Positions 8,836 to 16,649 are shown, numbered from the stretch's first letter. The stretch is 64,000 nucleotides of DNA from an uncultured Paracoccaceae bacterium (GCA_958439195.1 OY288171.1:1-64000), one strand, 5' to 3'. Made by a program: numbers and translations. Notes: generated from the sequence alone by a model not told the origin.

Positions 8836-8855
8836 AAAAATCTTCGAAGATTTTT
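8836..8855. promoter_or_regulatory. 20-base perfect palindrome, second of a pair
   Basis: AAAAATCTTCGAAGATTTTT is a perfect inverted repeat adjacent to 8813-8834 with the same TCTTCGAAGA centre. The pair is strikingly AT-rich for this GC-rich region. Either could also serve as a weak terminator for transcripts coming from phaB. Confidence 0.6.
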
Positions 8856-8886
8856 CGTGTCTTCTAACCGTCGGGCTGGAAAAGAA

Positions 8887-8910
8887 AAAGGCCCGCCGAA
8901 GCGGGCCTTT
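8887..8910 (-). terminator. Intrinsic terminator after phaB
   Basis: AAAGGCCCGC, loop CGAA (8897-8900), GCGGGCCTTT: a perfect ten-base stem 19 bases after the phaB stop. The A-rich flank on the left gives a U-tract (TTTTTC) in the minus-strand transcript. Confidence 0.9.
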
Positions 8911-8928
8911 CCGGCATATGCCGGGGTA

Positions 8929-9654
8929 TCAGACGACGAATTGCCCGCCATTGGCCGAAATCGTCGACCCGGTGATGAAGCCTGCATCATCAGATGCCAG
9001 GAAGACCACCGTCCGCGCAATTTCGGACGGCTCACCCAGGCGGCCCACCGGAATTTGCGGGATGATGCGTTCGTTCAGCACCTTTTCATCAATCGCCTTC
9101 ACCATCTCTGTGGCGATATAGCCGGGGCAGATCGCGTTGACCGTGATGCCTGCCCGCGCGCCTTCTTGGGCCAGGGCCTTGGTGAAGCCCAGATCGCCTG
9201 CCTTGGCAGCGGAGTAATTCGCCTGCCCCGCCTGCCCCTTTTGCCCGTTGATCGACGAGATGTTGATCACCCGGCCGAATTTCCGGTCGCGCATCCCGGT
9301 CCAGACCGGATGGGTCATGTTGAACAGGCCGGTCAGGTTGGTGTCCATCACCTCTTTCCACTGTTGCGGGGTCATCTTGTGGAACATGGCATCCCGCGTA
9401 ATGCCCGCATTGTTCACCAGGACGTCCACAGGGCCAACCTCGGCCTCGACCTTCTTGATGCCTTCCACGCAGGCTTCGTAATCCGCGACCGACCATTTGA
9501 AGGTGGGAATGCCGGTTTCTTTGGTGAAGGCCGCGGCCGCCTCATCATTGCCGGCGTAATTCGCGGCCACCTTGTAGCCTGCGGCCTGCAGCGCCACCGA
9601 AATCGCCGCGCCAATGCCGCGCGACCCCCCTGTTACCAAAGCCACTCGTGCCAT
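8929..9654 (-). CDS. phaB: Acetoacetyl-CoA reductase (NADPH)
   Basis: PhaB reduces acetoacetyl-CoA to (R)-3-hydroxybutyryl-CoA, for polyhydroxybutyrate synthesis and the ethylmalonyl-CoA pathway. The 241-residue short-chain dehydrogenase has the cofactor motif VTGGSRGIGAAIS near residues 7-19, NNAGITRDAMFHKM, and the catalytic block NISSINGQKGQAGQANYSAA with Ser and Tyr-x3-Lys. It ends with the family tail GGQFVV. It lies downstream of phaA on the same strand with a 115-base gap that contains a shared palindrome, so it may have its own promoter as well as read-through. Confidence 0.96.
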   Translation of the reverse strand: MARVALVTGGSRGIGAAISVALQAAGYKVAANYAGNDEAAAAFTKETGIPTFKWSVADYEACVEGIKKVEAEVGPVDVLVNNAGITRDAMFHKMTPQQWKEVMDTNLTGLFNMTHPVWTGMRDRKFGRVINISSINGQKGQAGQANYSAAKAGDLGFTKALAQEGARAGITVNAICPGYIATEMVKAIDEKVLNERIIPQIPVGRLGEPSEIARTVVFLASDDAGFITGSTISANGGQFVV

Positions 9655-9711
9655 TCGTCCCTCCTCCTGAATTCAGACGCCTTGAAATGGTGTTACCGAA
9701 ATGAACAAGGA

Positions 9712-9730
9712 CGCGCAACAATGTTGCGCG
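9712..9730. promoter_or_regulatory. Perfect 19-base palindrome between phaA and phaB (site 2)
   Basis: CGCGCAACA-A-TGTTGCGCG, the etfD palindrome extended by one base each side. It lies 58-76 bases upstream of the phaB start. Just beside it, AGTTGCAGCATTG (9740-9752) is also TGC-rich. As I recall, PhaR proteins bind TGC-rich palindromes near pha genes, so PhaR is one candidate binder; this is inference. Confidence 0.65.
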
Positions 9731-9769
9731 CCCATTTTGCAGTTGCAGCATTGTCGCCGCAAGAAAGGA

Positions 9770-10945
9770 TCAGGCGCGTTCCAGACACATGGCAACGCCC
9801 ATGCCGCCACCGATGCACAGCGTAGCCAGCCCACGCTTGGCATCGCGGCGCGCCATTTCAAACAGCAGCGTGTTCAGGATGCGCGCGCCCGAAGCCCCGA
9901 TGGGATGGCCGATGGCAATCGCCCCGCCGTTCACGTTCACGATGGACGGATCCCAACCCATATCCTTGTTCACCGCGCAGGCCTGGGCAGCGAAGGCCTC
10001 ATTCGCCTCAACCAGATCCAGATCACCGACCTTCCAGCCCGCCTTGTCCAGCGCCTTGCGGCTGGCATGGATCGGACCCACGCCCATGATCGACGGGTCC
10101 AGCCCTGCGGTGGCGTATGAGGCGATCCGCGCCAGCGGGGTAAGGCCGCGCCGCGCCGCCTCATCCGCCGACATCAGCACGACCGCCGCCGCGCCATCAT
10201 TCAGGCCAGACGCATTGCCTGCGGTCACCGACCCGTCCTTGGTGAAGGCGGGCTTCAGTTTCTGCATCGATTCCAGCGTCGCCCCGGCGCGGATGTATTC
10301 ATCGGCATCCACCGTGATGTCGCCCTTGCGGGTGGAAATCAGGAAAGGGATGATCTCATCCTTGAACTTGCCGGCCTTTTGCGCGGCTTCGGCCTTGTTC
10401 TGGCTACCCAGTGCGAATTCATCCTGCATGTCGCGGGAAATCTGCCACTGATTGGCGACGTTTTCTGCGGTCTGGCCCATGTGATAGCCGTTGAAGGCAT
10501 CCCACAGGCCATCCTTGATCATCGAATCGATGAACTTCATATCGCCCATCTTGGTGCCCGCGCGCAGATGCGCGACATGGGGCGACAGCGACATGTTTTC
10601 CTGACCACCGGCCACCACGATCCGCGCATCGCCCAATTGCACATGCTGCGCGCCCAGCGCCACCGCACGCAGGCCCGACCCGCACACCTGGTTCAGTGAC
10701 CAGGCGCTTGCCTCTTTCGGCAAGCCCGCCTTGATATGCGCCTGCCGGGCCGGGTTCTGGCCCTGACCGGCGGTCAGCACCTGACCCAGGATCGTCTCTT
10801 CCACTTCGGCCTTGTCGATGCCCGCGCGGGCGACGACCGCCTCGATCACCGCGGCGCCAAGGTCATGCGCCGGGGTATTGGCGAAAGACCCGTTGAAACT
10901 GCCCACGGCTGTCCGGCCTGCGGAAACGATGACGACGTTGGTCAT
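9770..10945 (-). CDS. phaA: Acetyl-CoA acetyltransferase (beta-ketothiolase)
   Basis: PhaA condenses two acetyl-CoA to acetoacetyl-CoA, the entry to PHB and to the ethylmalonyl-CoA pathway. The 391-residue product has the acyl-carrying cysteine in NQVCGSGLRAV (C88), the active-site His in GGAIAIGHPIGASGARI and the C-terminal catalytic Cys in TLCIGGGMGVAM. The ATG at 10945 has GAGAGAGGATCAGCC before it; the frame extends 34 codons upstream but reads as non-family sequence. Followed by phaB. Confidence 0.97.
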   Translation of the reverse strand: MTNVVIVSAGRTAVGSFNGSFANTPAHDLGAAVIEAVVARAGIDKAEVEETILGQVLTAGQGQNPARQAHIKAGLPKEASAWSLNQVCGSGLRAVALGAQHVQLGDARIVVAGGQENMSLSPHVAHLRAGTKMGDMKFIDSMIKDGLWDAFNGYHMGQTAENVANQWQISRDMQDEFALGSQNKAEAAQKAGKFKDEIIPFLISTRKGDITVDADEYIRAGATLESMQKLKPAFTKDGSVTAGNASGLNDGAAAVVLMSADEAARRGLTPLARIASYATAGLDPSIMGVGPIHASRKALDKAGWKVGDLDLVEANEAFAAQACAVNKDMGWDPSIVNVNGGAIAIGHPIGASGARILNTLLFEMARRDAKRGLATLCIGGGMGVAMCLERA

Positions 10946-11029
10946 GGCTGATCCTCTCTCTCCCATCGGGGCGGGGTCCACGTGACCACGCCGCCTTGCA
11001 GCATGGCCTAGACGGGGGGGAAAACAAAA

Positions 11030-11042
11030 GCAACATTGTTGG
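11030..11042. promoter_or_regulatory. Imperfect palindrome upstream of phaA (site 3)
   Basis: CAACA-T-TGTTG (11031-11041) is the core of the palindrome seen before etfD and phaB, but its outer arms do not match fully (AAAG left, GCGC right). It starts 86 bases upstream of the phaA start codon. TTGCAAC at 11051-11057 adds another partial half-site. Confidence 0.5.
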
Positions 11043-11061
11043 CGCAATCATTGCAACGGCA

Positions 11062-11925
11062 TTACCGCGCCGCCTTTGGAGCAGCCTGTCCAAGCGCATT
11101 GGGCGGGCAGGAGCAGGGTTCCAGACCTTCGGGAATCAGCTTTGGCGCGGCAAAGTGATAACCTTGCAGACAATCCAGCCCCAGATCGGCCAGCCAGGCC
11201 GCCTCACCCGGCTGTTCCACGCCCTGCGCCACGACCAGCATGTCGAACTGCCGCGCAATGGCCAGATAGGCCGCCATCAGCACCTGATTGTCGGCATGGG
11301 TATGGATGCCACGGCTGTATTGCGCATCAACCTTCAACAGATCAAAGCTCAGCTCGCGGAAATGGCGCAGGGCAAAGGCCCCTGCCCCGAACCCGTCCAG
11401 AGCAAAGGACACGCCCTTGGGCCGCAGTTCCGCGATCATGCCTGCCAGCAGTTCCGGCACCGTCATCACGCTGGATTCGGCAATCTCAAGGATCAGCCGA
11501 TCACCAATGCCGGGATGCCGCGCCAGACCGACATTCAGCAGCTTCATCCAGCGGGGCCATCCAACCGACCGCGCCGACATATTCACCGACAGACGCAATT
11601 GCGGATGGCGCGCCAGCGCATCCAGCCCCATCGCCAGCGCCGCACAATCAATTTCACGCCCCAATTCATGCGCCTCGACCGCGTGCATGAATTCGCGCGC
11701 CGGGATGACCCGACCACCCGGATCCAGCACCCGCATCAGCCCTTCGTGAAAACCGATGCGCCCCGGCTTTCCCGCCAGAACCACCGGATGATAGGCCAGC
11801 CGCAAACGGCGCAGGCGCACCGCCTCGGTTACCATGGCCACCGCATCAGCCGCACTTTCCGCTATGGCAAAGGACAGGGGACTCGCCCCTTCCGCCAGCC
11901 CGGAACCACTCTCCATTTTCATCAC
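11062..11925 (-). CDS. EAL-domain protein, probably catalytically inactive
   Basis: The 287-residue protein is essentially a single EAL domain, the c-di-GMP phosphodiesterase fold. Fold landmarks are kept: LSVNMSARSV, LILEIAESS, LSFDLLKVD. Key catalytic motifs are altered. EALLR reads EGLMR, the metal-binding DDFGTG reads DGFGAG (second Asp lost), and the loop VAEGVE reads VAQGVE. I infer a c-di-GMP-binding or protein-interaction role rather than hydrolysis. No GGDEF or sensory domain is visible. The stop lies 20 bases from palindrome site 3, upstream of phaA on the same strand. Confidence 0.85.
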   Translation of the reverse strand: MMKMESGSGLAEGASPLSFAIAESAADAVAMVTEAVRLRRLRLAYHPVVLAGKPGRIGFHEGLMRVLDPGGRVIPAREFMHAVEAHELGREIDCAALAMGLDALARHPQLRLSVNMSARSVGWPRWMKLLNVGLARHPGIGDRLILEIAESSVMTVPELLAGMIAELRPKGVSFALDGFGAGAFALRHFRELSFDLLKVDAQYSRGIHTHADNQVLMAAYLAIARQFDMLVVAQGVEQPGEAAWLADLGLDCLQGYHFAAPKLIPEGLEPCSCPPNALGQAAPKAAR

Positions 11926-12004
11926 AAAAACCCCGCAAGACCCGTGGCAATTCTGCTCTCACCCCCGTAAACATCGCGTTAATCCGCGAGAGAGGGACGC
12001 CGCG

Positions 12005-12601
12005 ATGCCCAGCCTTGCCGAAGACCAGACAGGACGCTGCCCCTGGTGTGGCACGGACCCGCTTTATGTGGCCTATCACGATGAAGAATGGGGCGTTCCC
12101 GAATGGAACCCGCGGGCCTTGTGGGAAAAGCTGATCCTTGATGGCTTTCAGGCGGGCCTAAGCTGGATCACGATCCTGAAAAAGCGCGATAATTTTCGCG
12201 CCGCCTTTGCCGGGTTCCAACCGGAAACCATCGCCACATGGGGCGAATCGGATGTCCTGCGCCTGCTGGCTGATCCCGGCATCATCCGGCACCGGGGCAA
12301 GATCGAAGGCACCATAAGGTCCGCCCGCGCCTATCTGGCCATCGAGGCGCGCGAAGGGTTTTCCTCCTATCTGTGGAAACACCTCGACGGGCGGCCCCTG
12401 CAGAACCGGCCCATCACGATGCGCGACATCCCCACGGAAACGCCGCTGTCACAGGCCATCTCGAAGCAGCTCAGGAAAGACGGCTTCACCTTCTGCGGCC
12501 CCACCATCACCTACGCTTTCATGCAAGCCACCGGCATGGTGAATGACCACCTGATCACCTGCCCTGCACAGGCACGCATCGCAGCCCTGCACGGCGCCTG
12601 A
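12005..12601 (+). CDS. tag: DNA-3-methyladenine glycosylase I
   Basis: Tag removes 3-methyladenine from alkylated DNA in base-excision repair. The 198-residue product has the family start CPWCGTDPLYVAYHDEEWG, the helix-hairpin region with KLILDGFQAGLSWITILKKR, and the C-terminal metal-site and recognition block GFTFCGPTITYAFMQATGMVNDH. The Cys at the N-terminus and the C-terminal histidines are the zinc ligands in the family. Start ATG at 12005 follows GAGAGAGGGACGCCGCG. Confidence 0.96.
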   Translation: MPSLAEDQTGRCPWCGTDPLYVAYHDEEWGVPEWNPRALWEKLILDGFQAGLSWITILKKRDNFRAAFAGFQPETIATWGESDVLRLLADPGIIRHRGKIEGTIRSARAYLAIEAREGFSSYLWKHLDGRPLQNRPITMRDIPTETPLSQAISKQLRKDGFTFCGPTITYAFMQATGMVNDHLITCPAQARIAALHGA

Positions 12602-12666
12602 TTTTCATCTTGGCGACAAATACTCCGGGGGGTGGGCGCGGCACGCGCCTGGGGGGCTGGCCCCCC
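12602..12666 (+). repeat. TTTCATCTTGGC element, copy 1, with two hairpins
   Basis: Starts at the base after the tag stop: TTTCATCTTGGCGACAAATA then CTCCGGGGGG. It is followed by GGCGCG-GCA-CGCGCC (12635-12649) and GGGGGG-CTGG-CCCCCC (12651-12666). Shorter copies of the leading motif occur at 30586, 44568 and, reversed, at 46490. I recall similar sequences scattered between genes of Rhodobacteraceae. It may act as a terminator here. Confidence 0.6.
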
Positions 12667-12743
12667 TCTGCCGACGCGCCGCCGCAAGGCAGCGTGACGG
12701 AAAAAAGGAATGCGCGGCGGGCGGCACGCCCGGCGCGCGCAAT

Positions 12744-13289
12744 TCAATTACCCGCCATCATCGCGGACAGAACGGTCTGCGCATGGGCGCTGTCCCATTC
12801 GGCATCGCCAATCAGGCGGGCCACTTCCTGCCCCTGCGGATTCAGGATCACCGTCACCGGCAGGCCCATCACGCCCATCGGGCGCGCCAAGGCGCTTTTT
12901 GGGTCGCGCAGGATCGGCAAGGCTTGCACGCCCGCCTCTTCATAAAACCTCTCGATCCCTTCCACTGCGTTGCGGCCTGTGGCCACGGGCAGCACCGCCA
13001 GATCGGGCATTGCCTGTTGCAGGCGCAACAGCGACGGCATCTCCTTGCGGCAAGGCGCGCACCATGTGGCCCAGAAATTCAGCACCACCCATTTTCCCTG
13101 CCATTGCGCCAAGGGCACTTCGCCATCATCGGCATCCAGAAACACGGCGGCGGGAATGTCCACCGGGGTGGCATGGATGGCCAGCTTGCGCATGTCGCCT
13201 TCGCGCAGCGCCTCAATATCCCCGGCAAGGGCGGCATTTGCACCGATGGCCAAGGCCGTATAAAGGACGGCCATAAATTTCCGCAGCAT
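12744..13289 (-). CDS. TlpA/ResA-like thiol-disulfide oxidoreductase
   Basis: The 181-residue product has an N-terminal signal or anchor (MAVLYTALAIGANAALA) and a thioredoxin fold with the redox motif WCAPC in VVLNFWATWCAPCRKEMPSL, plus the cis-Pro in GVMGLPVTVILNPQG. TlpA-type proteins work in the periplasm in cytochrome oxidase or cytochrome c maturation; the client here is unknown. Start ATG at 13289 follows GGAGGGAAG. It is divergent from argH with only 22 bases between start codons; the same argH-tlpA arrangement is common in the group, as I recall. Confidence 0.9.
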   Translation of the reverse strand: MLRKFMAVLYTALAIGANAALAGDIEALREGDMRKLAIHATPVDIPAAVFLDADDGEVPLAQWQGKWVVLNFWATWCAPCRKEMPSLLRLQQAMPDLAVLPVATGRNAVEGIERFYEEAGVQALPILRDPKSALARPMGVMGLPVTVILNPQGQEVARLIGDAEWDSAHAQTVLSAMMAGN

Positions 13290-13311
13290 CTTCCCTCCGA
13301 AGGCCATCGCC

Positions 13312-14715
13312 ATGACCGCTTCCCCAGACGCCAAATCCGCCAACCAGATGTGGGGCGGGCGCTTTGCCGAAGGGCCGGACGCCATCATGACGGCGATCAA
13401 CGCCTCCATCGGGTTCGACAAACGGCTCTACGCACAAGACATCGCAGGGTCACGCGCCCATGCGGCGATGCTCGCCGCCACAGGCATCCTGAGCAATAAG
13501 GATGCCGAGGCGATCGGGGAAGGTCTTCTCACGGTGTTGTCAGAGATTGAAACGGGGAACTTTCCGTTTCGGGTGGAACTGGAAGACATCCACATGAATG
13601 TGGAGGCCCGGCTGAAAGAGGTGATCGGGGAACCTGCGGGGCGGCTGCACACCGCCCGGTCGCGCAACGATCAGGTGGCGGTGGATTTCCGGCTTTGGGT
13701 GCGCGACCAATGCGATGCCGCGATTTCGGGGCTGACGGCGCTGATGCGCGTCTTTCTGGCACAGGCCGAGGCGGGGGCCGATTGGGTGATGCCGGGGTTT
13801 ACCCATCTGCAAACCGCGCAGCCGGTGACATGGGGGCATCACATGATGGCCTATGTGGAAATGCTGTCGCGTGATCGGGGGCGGTTCATCGATGCACGGG
13901 CGCGGATGAACGAATGTCCGCTGGGCGCGGCGGCGCTGGCGGGGACGTCTTTCCCGATTGACCGGCAAATGACGGCGCAGGCGCTGGGGTTTGATCGGCC
14001 CACGGCCAACAGCCTTGATTCCGTGTCGGACCGCGATTTCGCGCTGGAGTTTCTGGCGGCTTCCAGCATTTGCGCCATGCATCTGTCGCGCTTTGCCGAG
14101 GAATTGGTGATCTGGTCATCGGCGCAATTCCGGTTCGTGCGGCTGTCGGACCGCTGGACCACCGGCAGCAGCATCATGCCGCAGAAGAAGAACCCCGATG
14201 CCGCCGAATTGCTGCGGGCCAAGCTGGGCCGCATCCTGGGGGCCACGGTGGCGCTGTTCACCGTGATGAAAGGGCTGGCGCTGACCTATTCAAAGGACAT
14301 GCAGGAAGACAAGGAACAGGTGTTCGACGCCGCCGACACTTTGATGCTGGCCTTGGCCGCGATGACCGGGATGGTCAGCGACATGACCGCCAACCGCGAT
14401 GTGCTGGCACAGGCGGCGGCATCGGGCTTTTCCACGGCCACCGATCTGGCCGATTGGCTAGTGCGCGAATTGGGCCTGCCGTTCCGCGATGCACATCACG
14501 TGACCGGCACGCTGGTCGCAATGGCCGAAGGCCAGGGATGCGACCTGCCCGATCTGACGCTGGCGCAGATGCAATCGGTGCATGCGGGCATCCGCGCCGA
14601 TGTGTTCGATGTGCTGGGGGTGGAAAACTCGGTCCGTTCGCGCCGGTCTTATGGCGGCACGGCCCCCGATCAGGTGCGCGCGCAGATCGCGGCATGGCGG
14701 GAACGGTTGGCGTGA
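13312..14715 (+). CDS. argH: Argininosuccinate lyase
   Basis: ArgH cleaves argininosuccinate to arginine and fumarate, the last step of arginine synthesis. The 467-residue product has QMWGGRFAEGPD at the start, HTARSRNDQVAVDFRLWVRD, the TH in PGFTHLQTAQPV, and the fumarase/aspartase signature GSSIMPQKKNPD near residues 284-295. It heads a run of small lipoprotein genes that leads to lysA. Its stop codon lies inside a 14-base tandem repeat. Confidence 0.98.
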   Translation: MTASPDAKSANQMWGGRFAEGPDAIMTAINASIGFDKRLYAQDIAGSRAHAAMLAATGILSNKDAEAIGEGLLTVLSEIETGNFPFRVELEDIHMNVEARLKEVIGEPAGRLHTARSRNDQVAVDFRLWVRDQCDAAISGLTALMRVFLAQAEAGADWVMPGFTHLQTAQPVTWGHHMMAYVEMLSRDRGRFIDARARMNECPLGAAALAGTSFPIDRQMTAQALGFDRPTANSLDSVSDRDFALEFLAASSICAMHLSRFAEELVIWSSAQFRFVRLSDRWTTGSSIMPQKKNPDAAELLRAKLGRILGATVALFTVMKGLALTYSKDMQEDKEQVFDAADTLMLALAAMTGMVSDMTANRDVLAQAAASGFSTATDLADWLVRELGLPFRDAHHVTGTLVAMAEGQGCDLPDLTLAQMQSVHAGIRADVFDVLGVENSVRSRRSYGGTAPDQVRAQIAAWRERLA

Positions 14716-14747
14716 CAGGCTTGGCGTGACAGGCTTGGCGTGACAGG
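14707..14747. repeat. 14-base tandem repeat, three copies, spanning the argH stop
   Basis: TTGGCGTGACAGGC occurs at 14707-14720 and 14721-14734, with a third copy lacking its last base at 14735-14747. The argH TGA (14713-14715) lies inside the first copy, so the repeat duplicates the gene's last codons and stop. Confidence 0.9.
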
Positions 14748-14799
14748 GGCAAGACAGGGCGCTAGGTTTGGTCGCAAACAAGAACCCGGTTGTCCCCAG

Positions 14800-14970
14800 A
14801 TGCCCTATGTCATGCTTCCCATCCTGTTGTTCATGGCGGCCTGCGGCGATACTCGACTTCCGGTGCTGGCGATTCCGCTGTCGGACGATACGTCCTTTGG
14901 CACCGATCTGAACGCGCCCGATCCTGTTCTGGGCATCACGATCACCGATCCGCTGCGCCGGATGCATTGA
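14800..14970 (+). CDS. Small putative lipoprotein
   Basis: The 56-residue product begins MPYVMLPILLFMAACGD, a short lipoprotein signal with lipobox MAAC, then a polar 40-residue tail (DDTSFGTDLNAPDPVLGITI). It is the first of three tiny lipoprotein genes between argH and a DUF2834 gene. I do not recognise a family. There is no clear ribosome site (CCCCAG just before), so the start is less certain. Confidence 0.6.
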   Translation: MPYVMLPILLFMAACGDTRLPVLAIPLSDDTSFGTDLNAPDPVLGITITDPLRRMH

Positions 14971-14981
14971 GGGCCGCTGTC

Positions 14982-15134
14982 ATGAAACCTGCGCTGTTTG
15001 CCCTTGCCCTGTGCCTTTCTGCCTGTTCATCGCCCCGGTTGAATGCCGGGTTAAGCCTTGGGGCAGACGGGCTGTCGGTCAGCCCTTCGGTTTCCGCCGG
15101 GCTGGGCGGCGGGCGGATCAGCTATTCCCCGTAG
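14982..15134 (+). CDS. Small putative lipoprotein
   Basis: A 50-residue product with a textbook lipoprotein signal, MKPALFALALCLSACSS (lipobox LSAC), and a low-complexity Gly/Ser tail (LSLGADGLSVSPSVSAGLGG). It starts 11 bases after the previous small lipoprotein gene and probably shares its transcript. Family unknown. Confidence 0.65.
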   Translation: MKPALFALALCLSACSSPRLNAGLSLGADGLSVSPSVSAGLGGGRISYSP

Positions 15135-15159
15135 ATTTCCAACCAAAGGTCTTGCTGCC

Positions 15160-15315
15160 ATGAAACGACTTGCCACCCTTTTCACCCTTGCGATGCTGGC
15201 GGCCTGCGGCGCGGATGGCCCGCCTGTGGCGCCTTCGCAGGCCCCGGCACCAGCACCGACATCGGGCATCGCCATCACGGGCGAGGCCGAAATTGGCGTC
15301 AGGGGGGAAATCTGA
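15160..15315 (+). CDS. LptM/YifL-like small lipoprotein
   Basis: The 51-residue product has signal and lipobox MKRLATLFTLAMLAACG followed by CGADGPPVAP, resembling the CGxKGPL-P pattern of the LptM (YifL) family. LptM aids maturation of the LptD LPS translocon in the outer membrane. In many proteobacteria this lipoprotein gene sits just before lysA. Here lysA is 1.5 kb further on, separated by a DUF2834 gene and a quinone oxidoreductase. Its TGA overlaps the next start (TGATG at 15313-15317). Assignment rests on the short motif and context. Confidence 0.65.
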   Translation: MKRLATLFTLAMLAACGADGPPVAPSQAPAPAPTSGIAITGEAEIGVRGEI

Positions 15316-15629
15316 TGGCCCCGCTGCGATGGGTGTGGCTGGCGCTGGCCATCTGGGGGGCCGTTCACCCGATGTATTGGTTCGTCACCTACATGAACGA
15401 AACCGGCACCGGCCTGTCGGGGTTGATCGACGCCTGGTATGTGAACGCCTCGACCACCGGGCTGACCTGGGATCTGACGATCGCCGCCATCACCCTGACG
15501 GTCTGGGTGCTGGCGGAAACGGTGTCACGCAAAGCATGGCTGGGGCTGATCGCTATCCCCGCCACTTTCTGCATCGGCGTCAGTTGTGGGCTGCCGCTGT
15601 ATCTGTTCCTGCGGTCGCGGGGGCAGTAA
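15315..15629 (+). CDS. DUF2834 family membrane protein
   Basis: The 104-residue protein has three hydrophobic segments: MAPLRWVWLALAIWGAVHPM, LTIAAITLTVWVLAETV and AWLGLIAIPATFCIGVSCGL. The layout matches DUF2834 inner-membrane proteins of unknown function. Its ATG overlaps the stop of the LptM-like gene, so translation is coupled. It ends 45 bases from the convergent qor gene. Confidence 0.8.
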   Translation: MAPLRWVWLALAIWGAVHPMYWFVTYMNETGTGLSGLIDAWYVNASTTGLTWDLTIAAITLTVWVLAETVSRKAWLGLIAIPATFCIGVSCGLPLYLFLRSRGQ

Positions 15630-15674
15630 GGCGCATCACAGCGTCAGGCCACAGGCAAGGTAAGATCGGGCCAT

Positions 15675-16649
15675 TCACAAGGTAAGAATCGTCTGCCCCG
15701 TGGTGGCCCGCGATTCCAGCGCACGGTGGGCATCTGCCACCTGTTCCAGCGGGAACCGCTGGTCGATGCGGATGTTCACCGCGCCCGACGTGACCATTGC
15801 AAACAGATCCTGCGCCATCGCCTGACAGGTGGCCGGGTCTGCTATGTGGCTGAACAGCGTCTGCCGCGTGATCTTTAGCGATCCCTTGGCCGCCAGAAGG
15901 CCGATGTCAAACGGCGGCACCTTGCCGCTGGCATTGCCGAAAGAGATGAACATCCCAAAGGGTTTCAGGCTGTTCAGGCTGCCGTCAAACGTATCCTTGC
16001 CCACGGCATCCATCACCACATCCACGCCCTTGCCCCCGGTCAGGTCGCGCACGCGCGCGACGAAATCCTCAGACCGGTAGTTGATCGCATGGGTTGCGCC
16101 ATGATCCAGCGCCAGACGGCACTTCTCATCCGATCCGGCGGTGGCGATCAGGGTGATGCCTTCGGCCCGCGCCCATTGGCAGGCGATCAGGCCCACGCCA
16201 CCGGCGGCGGCGTGAAACAGCACCGTATCGCCACGCTTGATGGGCGTCGTGCGGCGGAACAGGTATTGCACCGTCATGCCCTTCAACATCATGGCGGCGC
16301 CTTCGTCAAAGCTGATGGCATCGGGCAACGGGCAGACCTGCGCCGCCGGCATGACCCGCGCCTCTGTATAGGCGCCGGGCGGCTGCGCGGCATAGGCCAC
16401 ACGGTCGCCCGGTTTGACATGGGTCACGCCCGCGCCCACAGCATCGACCACGCCGCTGGCTTCCATGCCCAGGGCGGCGGGCAAGGCCATCGGATACAGG
16501 CCAGAGCGTTGATAAACGTCGATGAAATTCAACCCGCAGGCCCGCTGCGTGATGCGCAATTCGCCCGGCCCCGGTTCACCCACCGGGCGATCCACCAACC
16601 TTAACACCTCGGGTCCGCCGTTTGCTTCGATTATGACCGTGCGCGCCAT
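15675..16649 (-). CDS. qorA: Zinc-independent quinone oxidoreductase (QorA-like)
   Basis: The 324-residue MDR-superfamily protein lacks the catalytic zinc cysteines and has the QOR landmarks: RACGLNFIDVYQRSGLYP, LGMEASGVVDAVGAGV, GDRVAYAAQPPGAYTE and the NADPH motif HAAAGGVGLIACQWA. These proteins reduce quinones by one electron with NADPH and may act in stress defence. It is read against its neighbours, between the DUF2834 gene and lysA. Confidence 0.9.
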   Translation of the reverse strand: MARTVIIEANGGPEVLRLVDRPVGEPGPGELRITQRACGLNFIDVYQRSGLYPMALPAALGMEASGVVDAVGAGVTHVKPGDRVAYAAQPPGAYTEARVMPAAQVCPLPDAISFDEGAAMMLKGMTVQYLFRRTTPIKRGDTVLFHAAAGGVGLIACQWARAEGITLIATAGSDEKCRLALDHGATHAINYRSEDFVARVRDLTGGKGVDVVMDAVGKDTFDGSLNSLKPFGMFISFGNASGKVPPFDIGLLAAKGSLKITRQTLFSHIADPATCQAMAQDLFAMVTSGAVNIRIDQRFPLEQVADAHRALESRATTGQTILTL

